DNA from: Thalassobaculum fulvum
GTDB taxonomy: Bacteria > Pseudomonadota > Alphaproteobacteria > Thalassobaculales > Thalassobaculaceae
DNA length: 64,000 nucleotides
Reading direction: 5' to 3'
NCBI RefSeq assembly: GCF_014652915.1
Contig: NZ_BMZS01000009.1
Span: 275,226-339,225, forward strand
Below, in pieces: positions 25,375 through 33,494 of this stretch (position 1 is its first letter; each line of letters starts with the position of its first letter). Below the pieces are notes generated by a model. It searched no databases, was not told the DNA's origin, and worked only from the letters and a program-made list of their open reading frames with translations. The translations under genes were made by a program, and so were the position numbers.

Positions 25375-26130
25375 TCAGTAGGTCCCGCGGCCGCCCGAGC
25401 AGTCGAACACCGCGCCGGTCGAGAAGCTGGCCTCCTCCGACGCCAGCCAGGTCACCAGGGCGGCGATCTCCTCGACCAGGCCGAACCGGCCCATCGGGAT
25501 CTTGCTCAGCATGAACTGGGTGAACTCCGGGGTCATCTGGTCGAAGATGTCGGTCTTCACCGCCGCCGGGGTGACGCAGTTCACGGTGATCGGGGTGTCG
25601 GCCAATTCCTTGCCGAGCGACTTGGTCAGCCCGATCACCCCGGCCTTGGCGGCCGAGTAGGCCGGCGCCTTCGGGTTGCCTTCCTTGCCGGCGATCGAGG
25701 CGATGTTGACGATCCGGCCGTAGTTGCGCGCCCGCATGTAGGGCACGACTGCCCGGCAGCACAGGAACACGCCGGTCAGGTCGATGTCGATGACCCGGCG
25801 CCAGGCGTCGACCGGGTACTCCCAGGTGGTGGTGTTCGGGCCGGTGATGCCGGCCGAGGCGACCAGGATGTCGATCCGGCCGAACTCGCGCTCGACCTCG
25901 GCCGCGGCCCGGTCCACCGCCTTGTCGTCGGTCACGTCGACCACGGCGGTGTGGATCCGCTCGTCGGGCAGGCCGAGCGCCGCCTTGCTCTCGTCCAGCT
26001 TGGCGCCGTCGGCGTCCCACAGGCTGACCGACCCGCCGCTCGCCGCGATGCGCTGGGCGATGCCGAGGCCGATGCCGCGCGCGCCGCCGGTGATGATGGC
26101 GCTGCGGCCGGAGAAGTCGTAGGCGACCAT
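25375..26130 (-). CDS. SDR-family sugar or sugar-acid dehydrogenase
   Basis: A 251-residue classical short-chain dehydrogenase. The cofactor motif TGGARGIG is at residues 14-21; Asp39 after the second strand suggests NAD preference. Catalytic Ser145, Tyr158 and Lys162 are present (YSAAK). In this operon it could oxidise a pentose or hexose, or a 2-keto-3-deoxy acid as in L-fucose and L-rhamnose routes. ATG at 26130 was chosen because it gives the standard N terminus (YDFSGRSAIITGG). Confidence 0.88.
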   Translation of the reverse strand: MVAYDFSGRSAIITGGARGIGLGIAQRIAASGGSVSLWDADGAKLDESKAALGLPDERIHTAVVDVTDDKAVDRAAAEVEREFGRIDILVASAGITGPNTTTWEYPVDAWRRVIDIDLTGVFLCCRAVVPYMRARNYGRIVNIASIAGKEGNPKAPAYSAAKAGVIGLTKSLGKELADTPITVNCVTPAAVKTDIFDQMTPEFTQFMLSKIPMGRFGLVEEIAALVTWLASEEASFSTGAVFDCSGGRGTY

Positions 26131-26144
26131 TGGAAGTCTTCCTC

Positions 26145-27323
26145 TCAGATCAGGCCGCGGCGGGCCAGGTTCCGCATCAGCGCGCCGGCGCCGAAGGTCC
26201 AGGGCGGGATCCGGTCGGCCCGGCCGACCCGGTTGACCAGCGCGCCGAGCCTGGCCGAGCGGATCGTCACCACGTCGCCGAGCTTGTGGGTGAAGCCCTG
26301 GCCGGGGGCGTCGCGATCCTTGGTCGGGGCGAACAGGGTGCCGGTCATCAGCACCAGCCCGTCCGGGTACTGGTGGTGCGGGCCGATGGCGTGGGCGGCC
26401 AGGTCGGCGACGTCGCGGCTGATCCGCTTCATCGACGAATGGCCGTCGAGCACGAACCCGTCCTCGCCCTCGACCCGCAGGTCGAGCTCGGCACTGCGGA
26501 CGTCGTCCAGGCCGAAGCCGTCGTCGAACAGCCGGATGAACGGGCCGAGCGCGGCCGAGCCGTTGTTGTCCTTGGCCTTGCCGAGCAGCAGGGCGCTGCG
26601 GCCCTCGACGTCGCGCAGGTTGACGTCGTTGCCGAGGGTGGCGCCGGCGATCCGGCCGTCGGCGGCGATCGCCAGTACGACCTCGGGTTCGGGATTGTTC
26701 CACGACGAGATCGGGTGCAGGCCGACCTCGGCGCCGACCCCGACCCCGGCCAGCGGCGGCGCCTTGGTGAACACCTCGGCGTCCGGCCCGATCCCGACCT
26801 CGAGGTACTGCGACCACATGCCCCGCTCGATCAGGGCGTCCTTGAGCTGCATGGCCTCGTCGGAGCCGGGCACGATCTTCGACAGGTCGAGGCCGATCTG
26901 GCCGACGATCTCGCCGCGGATGGCGTCGGCGGCCGAGGCGTCGCCCTTGGCCTTCTCCTCGATCACCCGCTCCAGCATGCTCTCGGCGAAGGTCACGCCG
27001 CAGGCCTTGATCGCCTGCAGGTCCGACGGGCAAAGCAGCCAGGGCTTCGACGGGTCGCGCCGGTCGTGGGCGGAGTTGGCGAGGATCTCGCCGACCGTCC
27101 CGACCTCCTCGCCGGCCGCGTCGCGCGCCAATGCCGCCGCGTCCGGGCGGTTGATCAGCTCGGAGACGGTCGGGACGGCGGCGCTGATATCGACCACCCG
27201 GTCGCCGCGCAGGGCGACGACCGACGGACCGTCGGCATCGGGCCGCCAGACCCGGCCGACCAGGGTGGCCTGCCGCCGGTCCTCCGGCAGGCAGGCCTCC
27301 ACGGTGAGGTTCAGCTCGGCCAT
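26145..27323 (-). CDS. FAH-family 2-keto-3-deoxy-pentonate dehydratase-like protein (XylX type)
   Basis: A 392-residue fumarylacetoacetate-hydrolase-family protein. Its length and motifs (SKPWLLCPSDLQAIKACGVTF, SQYLEVGIGPDAE, SWNNPEPEVVL, GNDVNLRDVEG, PWTFGAGALMRNL) are those I remember for Caulobacter XylX and related sugar-acid dehydratases. These convert 2-keto-3-deoxy-pentonate to 2-ketoglutarate semialdehyde with Mg2+. It sits between a second, shorter FAH enzyme and the SDR. The partner aldonate dehydratase and semialdehyde dehydrogenase of that route are not in the window. Confidence 0.82.
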   Translation of the reverse strand: MAELNLTVEACLPEDRRQATLVGRVWRPDADGPSVVALRGDRVVDISAAVPTVSELINRPDAAALARDAAGEEVGTVGEILANSAHDRRDPSKPWLLCPSDLQAIKACGVTFAESMLERVIEEKAKGDASAADAIRGEIVGQIGLDLSKIVPGSDEAMQLKDALIERGMWSQYLEVGIGPDAEVFTKAPPLAGVGVGAEVGLHPISSWNNPEPEVVLAIAADGRIAGATLGNDVNLRDVEGRSALLLGKAKDNNGSAALGPFIRLFDDGFGLDDVRSAELDLRVEGEDGFVLDGHSSMKRISRDVADLAAHAIGPHHQYPDGLVLMTGTLFAPTKDRDAPGQGFTHKLGDVVTIRSARLGALVNRVGRADRIPPWTFGAGALMRNLARRGLI

Positions 27324-27328
27324 CGCCG

Positions 27329-28174
27329 TCAGTCGGCGACCAGCTTCTGGGTCTGCTCGCCGAGCCCGGCGATGCCGAGATGCATCTCGTCGCCCGGCTT
27401 CAGGAACACCGGCTCCGGCTTGATGCCGAGGCCGACGCCCGGCGGCGTGCCGGTCATGATCACGTCGCCCGGATGCAGGCTGAACATCTGGCTGAGGTAG
27501 TGGATGATGTGCGCGACCGGGAAGATCATGGTCTTGGTGTTGCCGGTCTGCATCCGCTTGCCGTTGACGTCGCAGAACATGTCCAGGTCCTGCGGGTCGG
27601 CGACCTCGTCGGCGGTGACCAGCCACGGGCCGATCGGACCGAAGGTGTCGCACGACTTGCCCTTGGTCCACTGACCGCCGCGCTCGGCCTGGAACTCGCG
27701 CTCCGAGACGTCGTTGGCGACACAGTAGCCGGCCACGTAGCTCAGCGCGTCGGCCTCGGAGACGTACTTGGCGGTCTTGCCGATGACCACGCCGAGTTCG
27801 ACCTCCCAGTCGGTCTTCTTCGATGCGCGCGGGATCCGGACCTCGTCGTTCGGACCCTGCACGGCGCTGGTCGCCTTCATGAAGACGATCGGCTCCTTCG
27901 GGATCGCCGCACCGGTCTCGGCGGCGTGGTCGGAGTAGTTCAGGCCGATGCAGATGACCTTGCCGATGCCGCCGACGCAGGCGCCGATGCGCGGGCTGCC
28001 GTCGACCTTCGGCAGGCTCTCGGGGTCGACGCCCTTCAGCTTGGCGAGGCCGCCGGCCGCCAGGGTGGCGGAATCGATGTCGGAGATCACGCCCGACAGG
28101 TCGCGGATCGCGCCCGCGGCGTCGAGCACGCCCGGCTTCTCCTGGCCGCGCGGGCCATAGCGCAGCAGCTTCAT
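27329..28174 (-). CDS. FAH-family hydrolase, 2,4-diketo-3-deoxy-L-fuconate/rhamnonate hydrolase-like
   Basis: A 281-residue FAH-family enzyme. The start MKLLRYGPRGQEKPGVLD, the metal-binding DWEVELGVVIG, and TGNTKTMIFPVAHII with MTGTPPGVGLG are typical of the clade that includes 2,4-diketo-3-deoxy-L-fuconate hydrolase, which yields pyruvate and lactate; ureidoglycolate lyase is a less likely relative. ATG at 28174 has a GGGGGAAAC ribosome site. It is the first gene of the operon. A TTGACG sequence on the minus strand at 28277-28272 could be its -35 box. Confidence 0.82.
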   Translation of the reverse strand: MKLLRYGPRGQEKPGVLDAAGAIRDLSGVISDIDSATLAAGGLAKLKGVDPESLPKVDGSPRIGACVGGIGKVICIGLNYSDHAAETGAAIPKEPIVFMKATSAVQGPNDEVRIPRASKKTDWEVELGVVIGKTAKYVSEADALSYVAGYCVANDVSEREFQAERGGQWTKGKSCDTFGPIGPWLVTADEVADPQDLDMFCDVNGKRMQTGNTKTMIFPVAHIIHYLSQMFSLHPGDVIMTGTPPGVGLGIKPEPVFLKPGDEMHLGIAGLGEQTQKLVAD

Positions 28175-28394
28175 GGTGTTTCCCCCTGATTGCAGGTGTC
28201 TTGCACGGATCGCCGGGGGCCGCGGGCGCGGACCGGCAGGTCGCGCCGAGCCTCGCAAGCGGGGGGATTTTCGTCAAGCCGCGGAAGCGGGTCGGGCGGC
28301 GCCGGGTTCTCAGGTAATCATACGGATCGCCCGCCGCCGCTCGGCGCGGCCCGGGCGCCGTGTCGGCTGCCCGGACCGGAGCCGGCTGTCGTGC

Positions 28395-28808
28395 TCAGCC
28401 CCTGGTCGCGGTCGGCACGGTCGGAACCGAAGCCGCCGACGGCGCGTCCATGTCCGCCAGCCGGTCAGCACACAGCTGGGCTGCGCCGGCCACCACCCCA
28501 TCCACGCCGGCCAGCGTCACCCAGCCGCCCTTGGCGATGAAGTCGTCGCGCGACCAGGACTGTTCCTTCTTCAATTTTGCCAGAGAGGTCGCGAAACCGT
28601 CGCTGCTCTTGAAGTTTGCGACGCAGATGTCGGCGGCGAGCTGCATGCGGCCTTCGGTGCGGGCGCTGTCGGCCATCTTGGTCGCCGTGCCGTTGGTCAT
28701 CCAGCCGCCGACCGTGAAGCCGAGAACCATCGTGAGCACCGCGCAACCGGCGCAGGTCCAGAACCACAGTGTTTTCGAGGGTTGGAAATCATTCCACTTG
28801 CTGAACAT
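28395..28808 (-). CDS. Conserved hypothetical membrane protein, 137 aa
   Basis: One strong membrane helix (about 13-37, TLWFWTCAGCAVLTMVLGFTVGG) is followed by a soluble domain with MADSARTEGRMQLAADICVANF and KLKKEQSWSRDDFIAKGGWVTL, and an Ala/Pro/Thr-rich tail. Similar proteins of unknown function occur in alphaproteobacteria, from memory. The GAAGGAGAC ribosome site supports ATG at 28808. It reads away from a strikingly AT-rich region containing its promoter. Confidence 0.7.
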   Translation of the reverse strand: MFSKWNDFQPSKTLWFWTCAGCAVLTMVLGFTVGGWMTNGTATKMADSARTEGRMQLAADICVANFKSSDGFATSLAKLKKEQSWSRDDFIAKGGWVTLAGVDGVVAGAAQLCADRLADMDAPSAASVPTVPTATRG

Positions 28809-28890
28809 CGGTGTGTCTCCTTCGTGAATATAATTTGTGATTTAGTGCGTTCTCGAGGCTATCAATAACAGACATTGTTCTGGAAGTCGA

Positions 28891-28896
28891 ATTATA
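28891..28896 (-). promoter_or_regulatory. Candidate -10 box for the 137-aa membrane protein gene
   Basis: On the minus strand this reads TATAAT, a perfect -10. It would start transcription near 28884, about 76 bases before the start codon. No convincing -35 lies 16-18 bp upstream. Confidence 0.35.
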
Positions 28897-28977
28897 GAAA
28901 AAGTAAAAACAAAAGTATCGGAAATTTAGTGTTTGAATTCAGCGTGATGGATTGGGAAATATTTTTTTGGGACAATT

Positions 28978-29006
28978 TTGACCGATGGCGGCAGGGACGG
29001 AGATAA
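28978..29006 (+). promoter_or_regulatory. Candidate promoter of the MDR-GST-dgoKA genes
   Basis: TTGACC (28978-28983) and AGATAA (29001-29006) are spaced by 17 bp. The expected start near 29014 gives a leader of about 120 bases that includes the GATCG repeats. Confidence 0.4.
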
Positions 29007-29101
29007 CGCGGTCGATCGGCGGTGAATACGGCCGGCTGAACCCGTTCGGATCCACGAATTCCACACGAAACGAGCGCTGGCCTGCCGTGGCTCGGGCGAT
29101 A

Positions 29102-29127
29102 TGATCGCATTGGGCGATCATTGATCG
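29102..29127. promoter_or_regulatory. Overlapping GATCG inverted repeats, possible operator
   Basis: TGATCGC-attgg-GCGATCA (29102-29120) overlaps a second palindrome CGATCA-t-TGATCG (29115-29127), just ahead of the ribosome site of the MDR gene. Three regularly placed half-sites suggest a repressor target. Confidence 0.4.
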
Positions 29128-29135
29128 GGGTGGCG

Positions 29136-30152
29136 ATGACCGACGACAATCTTCACGTTCTCCTGCGCGCCCGGCCGGCTCCGGCGGTCACCGCCGGCCT
29201 GTTCGAGCCGGTGGCGGCGCCGATTCCGACGGTCGGCGAGGGGCAGTTCCTGATCCGCGTGGTGTGGCTGTCGCTGGAGCCGGCAATGCGCGGCTGGATC
29301 GCCGAGGCGGCGAACTACTCGAAGCCGGTGCCGCTGGGCACGCCGATGACCGGGTTCACGGTCGGCGAAGTGGTCGAATCGCGGCACCCGGACTACCCGG
29401 TCGGCACCGTCGTGCAGGGCCGGCAGGGCTGGCGGCGCTATGCGGTGTCCGACGGCACCGACATCGACCGCATCGTCGACCCGGCGGTGGCACCGATCTC
29501 GACGGCGGTGTCGGTGCTCGGGATGAACGGCGCCACCGCCTATGTCGGGCTGGTCGACGTCTGCCAGCCGCGGGCCGGCGAGACCGTGGTGGTGACGACC
29601 GCGGCCGGTGCCGTCGGCTCGATGGTCGGGCAGATCGCCAAGCGGCTCGGCTGCCGGGTCGTCGGGGTCGCCGGCGGGCCGGACAAGGTGCGGGCCTGTC
29701 GCGACGAGTTCGGCTACGACGCAGCCATCGACTACAAGGCGACGCAGGATCTCGGGGCGGCGCTCGACGGGGCCTGCCCGGACGGCGTCGACTGCTTCTT
29801 CGACAATGTCGGCGCCGAGCAGTTCGACCGGGTGCTGGAGCGGATCAACGTTGGCGCGAGGATCGCGATCTGCGGTACCATCGGCATGCCGTCGTTCCCG
29901 TTGCCGACCGGACCGCGGCCGAACCGGCAATTGCTGATCAAGCGCGCGCGGATGCAGGGCTTCATCATTCTCGACCACTACGATCGCTATGCCGCGATCA
30001 TCGACCGGCTGACGCAGTGGCACCGGGCCGAGCCGTTCCGCTGGCGCGAGGACGTGACCGACGGGCTCGAGAACGCCGGCGCCGCACTCGAGCGGCTGCT
30101 GGCCGGGCGCAACGCCGGCAAGGCGCTGGTGCGGGTGGGGCCGGACCCATGA
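29136..30152 (+). CDS. NADP-dependent MDR-family oxidoreductase
   Basis: A 338-residue zinc-independent medium-chain reductase of the leukotriene B4 dehydrogenase/curcumin-reductase group. It has EPAMRGWI, MNGATAYVGL, the nucleotide motif TAAGAVGSMVGQIAKRLG and FDNVGAEQFDRVLERI. Members reduce the double bond of alpha,beta-unsaturated carbonyls with NADPH. No zinc-binding GHE motif is present. ATG at 29136 was preferred to the in-frame TTG at 29121. The stop overlaps the next start (ATGA), so it is coupled to the GST gene. Confidence 0.87.
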   Translation: MTDDNLHVLLRARPAPAVTAGLFEPVAAPIPTVGEGQFLIRVVWLSLEPAMRGWIAEAANYSKPVPLGTPMTGFTVGEVVESRHPDYPVGTVVQGRQGWRRYAVSDGTDIDRIVDPAVAPISTAVSVLGMNGATAYVGLVDVCQPRAGETVVVTTAAGAVGSMVGQIAKRLGCRVVGVAGGPDKVRACRDEFGYDAAIDYKATQDLGAALDGACPDGVDCFFDNVGAEQFDRVLERINVGARIAICGTIGMPSFPLPTGPRPNRQLLIKRARMQGFIILDHYDRYAAIIDRLTQWHRAEPFRWREDVTDGLENAGAALERLLAGRNAGKALVRVGPDP

Positions 30153-30856
30153 GCGCCAGGCCGATCCTGTACGAGCGCGCCGGCGCCGACGGCCTGTGCC
30201 CGAGCCCGGTGTGCTGGCGGACCCGGATCGCCCTCGCCCTGAAAGGGGTCGAGGCGGAGCGTCGGCCGATGCGGTTCGCCGATGTCGAGCAGTTGGCTGC
30301 GACCACCGGCAGCCGGACGGTTCCGGTACTGGCGGTCGACGGCAGAATGATCGTCGACTCCAACGCCATCGCCGCCCATCTCGACACCATGGCGCCGTCC
30401 GGCCCGCAGCTGATGGCCGGCGATGCGGCGACCGTCGGCGCCGACCTGGAGCGCGAGCTCGGGGCCCGGATCGGGCCGCTGGTCGGTGCCGACTTCCTGC
30501 GCCGGCTGCTGCCCGAGGACCGGGACTACTTCAAGCAGAGCCGGGAGGCTCGGTACGGCCGCAGCTTCGAGGAACTGGAGACGCTGCGGGCGGGCCTCGA
30601 GCTCGATCTGGCGTTCTCGCTCGGCCGGCTGGAGCCGCAGCTCGAGGCGAATCGCTACCTCGGCGGCGACGAGATCGCCTGGCCGGACATCGTCGTCTAC
30701 AGCTACGTCGCCTGGATCGCCTTCGCCTCGCCGCGCTCGATGCCGGAACTCGTGAACCCGGTCCGCACCTGGTTCGAGCGGCACGACGCCGAATGGCGGG
30801 CGATCTGCCTCGAGCCCGCGATCCCGGGAGCGCCGGACGCGGAGCCGGCGCCGTGA
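30149..30856 (+). CDS. Glutathione S-transferase family protein
   Basis: A 235-residue GST. The N-terminal thioredoxin fold contains CPSPVCWRTRIALALKG, a Cys/Ser active-site region, and SRTVPVLAVDGRMIVDSNAIAAHLD (the cis-Pro and glutathione-binding Ser). A helical C-terminal domain follows. The substrate is unknown; detoxification of reactive carbonyls would fit the co-translated enone reductase. Both ends overlap neighbours (ATGA with the MDR gene, GTGA with dgoK), so translation of this block is coupled. Confidence 0.87.
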   Translation: MSARPILYERAGADGLCPSPVCWRTRIALALKGVEAERRPMRFADVEQLAATTGSRTVPVLAVDGRMIVDSNAIAAHLDTMAPSGPQLMAGDAATVGADLERELGARIGPLVGADFLRRLLPEDRDYFKQSREARYGRSFEELETLRAGLELDLAFSLGRLEPQLEANRYLGGDEIAWPDIVVYSYVAWIAFASPRSMPELVNPVRTWFERHDAEWRAICLEPAIPGAPDAEPAP

Positions 30857-31812
30857 CCGACGCCGCCACGCCGGGGGGCTCGACCTCGGACATCGCGGCG
30901 CTCGGGATCGACTGGGGGACCACGTCGTTCCGGGCCTATCGCCTGGGCCGCGACGGAAGCGTTCTCGAGACGCGGCGGGCCGAGGCCGGAATCCGGGCGA
31001 TCGACGACGGCGACTTCGAGGGAGCGTTCGAGCAGCTGGTCGGCGACTGGCTGGACGCCTCGCCCGCGGTGCCGGTGGTGCTGTCGGGCATGATCGGCAG
31101 CCGCCAGGGCTGGCTGGAGGCGCCGTACCTGGCGTGCCCGGCGGCGGTGGCGGACCTGGCGGCGGCGATGGTGCCGCTCGAGCTGATGCGCGGCCGGCGG
31201 GCGTTCCTGGCGCCGGGCCTGTCGACCCGCAGCGCCGAGGCTGTCCCCGACGTGATGCGCGGCGAGGAGGTGCAGATCCTGGGCGCGGTCGACCGGCTCG
31301 GCGTCGAGCGCGCCACGCTGTGTCTGCCGGGCACGCATTCCAAGTGGGCCCGGGTCGATGCCGGCCGGGTGGTCGGATTCTCGACCCACATGACCGGCGA
31401 GGCGTTCGAGGCGCTGCGCCGGCACACCATCCTGGGAGCGACCATCGAGCACGCCGCCTGGGACGACGCGGCGTTCCTGTCGGGCATCGACCGTTCGGGC
31501 GATCCCGGCGGCCTGCTGCACCATCTGTTCGGGGTCCGGGCAGCCGGGCTGTTCGGCGAGCTCGATCCGGCCCGGTCCGGGGCGTTCCTGTCGGGGCTGG
31601 TGATCGGGCACGAGCTGCGGGCGGCCGCCGGTGCGCCGGGCGGCAATCGGGGCGACGACCCGGTGATCCTGATCGGCGAGCCGGGGCTGGTGCGGCTGTA
31701 CGGCCAGGCGCTCGGCCGTCTCGGCGTGGCGTCGCGCGAGGGCCCGCCGGACGCCGCGGCGCGCGGCCTGCACCGGCTGGCGAAGCACTTGAGCGAGGGC
31801 GGAACCCGGTGA
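30853..31812 (+). CDS. dgoK: 2-dehydro-3-deoxygalactonokinase
   Basis: A 319-residue sugar-acid kinase of the DgoK family: IAALGIDWGTTSFRAYR near the start (phosphate loop), VLSGMIGSRQGW, CLPGTHSKWARVD and FSTHMTGEAFE. It phosphorylates 2-keto-3-deoxy-galactonate with ATP, the step before the aldolase in D-galactonate breakdown. The GTG start at 30853 overlaps the GST stop, and the stop overlaps the GTG of dgoA. The dehydratase DgoD and a dedicated galactonate transporter are not nearby. Confidence 0.92.
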   Translation: MTDAATPGGSTSDIAALGIDWGTTSFRAYRLGRDGSVLETRRAEAGIRAIDDGDFEGAFEQLVGDWLDASPAVPVVLSGMIGSRQGWLEAPYLACPAAVADLAAAMVPLELMRGRRAFLAPGLSTRSAEAVPDVMRGEEVQILGAVDRLGVERATLCLPGTHSKWARVDAGRVVGFSTHMTGEAFEALRRHTILGATIEHAAWDDAAFLSGIDRSGDPGGLLHHLFGVRAAGLFGELDPARSGAFLSGLVIGHELRAAAGAPGGNRGDDPVILIGEPGLVRLYGQALGRLGVASREGPPDAAARGLHRLAKHLSEGGTR

Positions 31813-32450
31813 CCGCGATCTCTCCCTGGATGGAACGGCTGCCGCTGGTGGCGATCCTGCGCGGCGTCGAGCCGGACGAGGTCGTCGCGATCGGTGCCGA
31901 GTTGGTCGACGTCGGGTTCGCGGTGATCGAGGTACCGCTGAACTCGCCGGAACCGTTCGACAGCATCGGGCGGCTGGCGGCGGCCTTCGGGGACCGTGCC
32001 CTGATCGGGGCGGGAACGGTGCTGACGGCCGCGGCGGTCGACCGGGTGGCGGCGGCCGGCGGCGGGCTGATCGTGATGCCGCACGCCGACACCGCGGTGA
32101 TCCGGGCCGCCAAGCGCGCCGGCCTGTTCGCGGTTCCCGGCTTCGCCACCCCGACCGAGGCGTTCTCCGCCCTCGACGCCGGGGCCGACGCGCTCAAGCT
32201 GTTCCCGGCCGAGGCGGCGCCGCCGGCGGTGCTGAAGGCGATGCGCGCGGTGCTGCCGCCCGCCGTTCCCGTCCTGCCGGTCGGCGGCATCCGCCCGGAG
32301 ACCATGGCCGGGTACTGGGAGGCCGGGGCCGCCGGGTTCGGGCTCGGATCGGCTCTCTACAAACCCGGTGACGCACCTGCTACCGTGCGCGCGAAGGCGG
32401 TGGCCTTCCGGCAGGCGATCGACGCCCTGCGCGGAAGCATGACGGCCTGA
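31809..32450 (+). CDS. dgoA: 2-dehydro-3-deoxy-6-phosphogalactonate aldolase
   Basis: A 213-residue class I KDPG/KDPGal aldolase. It has LPLVAILRGVEPDE at the start, IEVPLNSPEP, GAGTVLT, and the Schiff-base lysine in ALKLFPAE. The LNSPEP and FPAE variants are typical of KDPGal rather than KDPG enzymes. It splits 2-keto-3-deoxy-6-phosphogalactonate into pyruvate and glyceraldehyde 3-phosphate. It is translationally coupled to dgoK by a GTGA overlap. Confidence 0.92.
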   Translation: MTAISPWMERLPLVAILRGVEPDEVVAIGAELVDVGFAVIEVPLNSPEPFDSIGRLAAAFGDRALIGAGTVLTAAAVDRVAAAGGGLIVMPHADTAVIRAAKRAGLFAVPGFATPTEAFSALDAGADALKLFPAEAAPPAVLKAMRAVLPPAVPVLPVGGIRPETMAGYWEAGAAGFGLGSALYKPGDAPATVRAKAVAFRQAIDALRGSMTA

Positions 32451-32475
32451 TCGTCTGGTCCTCGGAGGTCGGAGA

Positions 32476-33387
32476 ATGCCGTCGCCACGCGTTGCCTTCC
32501 TGGGCACCGGCCTCATGGGCGCGCCCATGGCCGCGAACATCGCCCGGGCCGACCTGCCGGTGACCGCCTGGAACCGGACGCCGGAGAAGGCGGCGAGGCT
32601 GGTGGAGCACGGGGTGCGGGTGGCGGAGAGTGCGGCCGACGCGGTCGCCGAGGCCGACGTGGTCTGCACCATCGTCAGCAATGCCGAGTCGGTCGAGGAC
32701 GTGCTGTTCGGGCACGGCGTGGCCGAGGCGATGCGGCCGGGGGCGATCTTCGTCGACATGAGCTCGATCCCGCCGAGGATCGAGAAGCGGCACGCCGAAC
32801 AGCTGGCCGAGAGGGGGATCCGTCACCTGGACGCGCCGGTGTCCGGTGGCACCCGCGGCGCCGCCGAGGCCAGCCTCGCGATCATGGTGGGCGGCCGCAA
32901 GGACACCTTCGTCGCCGCCACGCCGGTGCTGGCCGCCATGGGCCGGGCGACCCGGGTCGGGCCGGACGGTGCCGGACAGCTCGCCAAGCTGTGCAACCAG
33001 GTGATCGTGGCGATCAGCGTCGGCGGCCTGTCGGAGGCCCTGCTGCTGGCGTCGGCCGGCGGCGCCGATCCGGCCGCGGTCCGCGAGGCGCTGCGCGGCG
33101 GTTTTTCCGAGAGCCGCATCCTGCAGGAGCACGGCCAGCGCATCCTCGACCGCAACTGGATGCCCGGCGGGCTGGTCCGCAACATGCTCAAGGACCTGGA
33201 CGCGGTGATCGAGGAGGCCGAGGACTGCGGCCTGGACCTGCCGTTCGTCGGCCTCGCCCGGTCGCTGTACCAGTCGCTCTGCGATCGCGGGGTCACCGGC
33301 TACGACCACACCGCCCTGCTGCTCGAGATCGAGCGCCGCAACGAGCCGCACCGGGTCGGCGACAAGCCCGACGTCACGCCGATGTGA
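32476..33387 (+). CDS. 3-hydroxyisobutyrate/tartronate-semialdehyde-reductase family dehydrogenase
   Basis: A 303-residue beta-hydroxyacid dehydrogenase. The Rossmann motif FLGTGLMGAPMAANI is at the N terminus, the substrate motif LDAPVSGGTRGAAEASL near residue 117, and the catalytic lysine lies in GQLAKLCNQV. This clade includes 2-hydroxy-3-oxopropionate reductase (GlxR/GarR) and 3-hydroxyisobutyrate dehydrogenase. Location 25 bases behind dgoA suggests a sugar-acid role such as tartronate-semialdehyde reduction; this is inference. Confidence 0.88.
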   Translation: MPSPRVAFLGTGLMGAPMAANIARADLPVTAWNRTPEKAARLVEHGVRVAESAADAVAEADVVCTIVSNAESVEDVLFGHGVAEAMRPGAIFVDMSSIPPRIEKRHAEQLAERGIRHLDAPVSGGTRGAAEASLAIMVGGRKDTFVAATPVLAAMGRATRVGPDGAGQLAKLCNQVIVAISVGGLSEALLLASAGGADPAAVREALRGGFSESRILQEHGQRILDRNWMPGGLVRNMLKDLDAVIEEAEDCGLDLPFVGLARSLYQSLCDRGVTGYDHTALLLEIERRNEPHRVGDKPDVTPM

Positions 33388-33494
33388 CGATCGGCAGGGC
33401 CGGTGTCGACGGCCGCGAATCCCGGCCGGCAGTGTTTACCTGCGTATGCTATCCTGCTGGGACTGCGACCGGTATCCGGTGCAGGGGGAACGGG

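Larger units (their letters stand above)
28809..29135. other. 327-bp AT-rich divergent intergenic region
   Basis: Roughly 28825-28980 is far richer in A and T than anything else in the window (runs such as AGAAAAAGTAAAAACAAAAG and ATATTTTTTTGGG). No gene fits. It separates the divergent 137-aa membrane protein and MDR reductase genes, and it holds candidate promoters for both and a set of GATCG inverted repeats. A silencer or MucR/H-NS-like target is possible. Confidence 0.75.
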
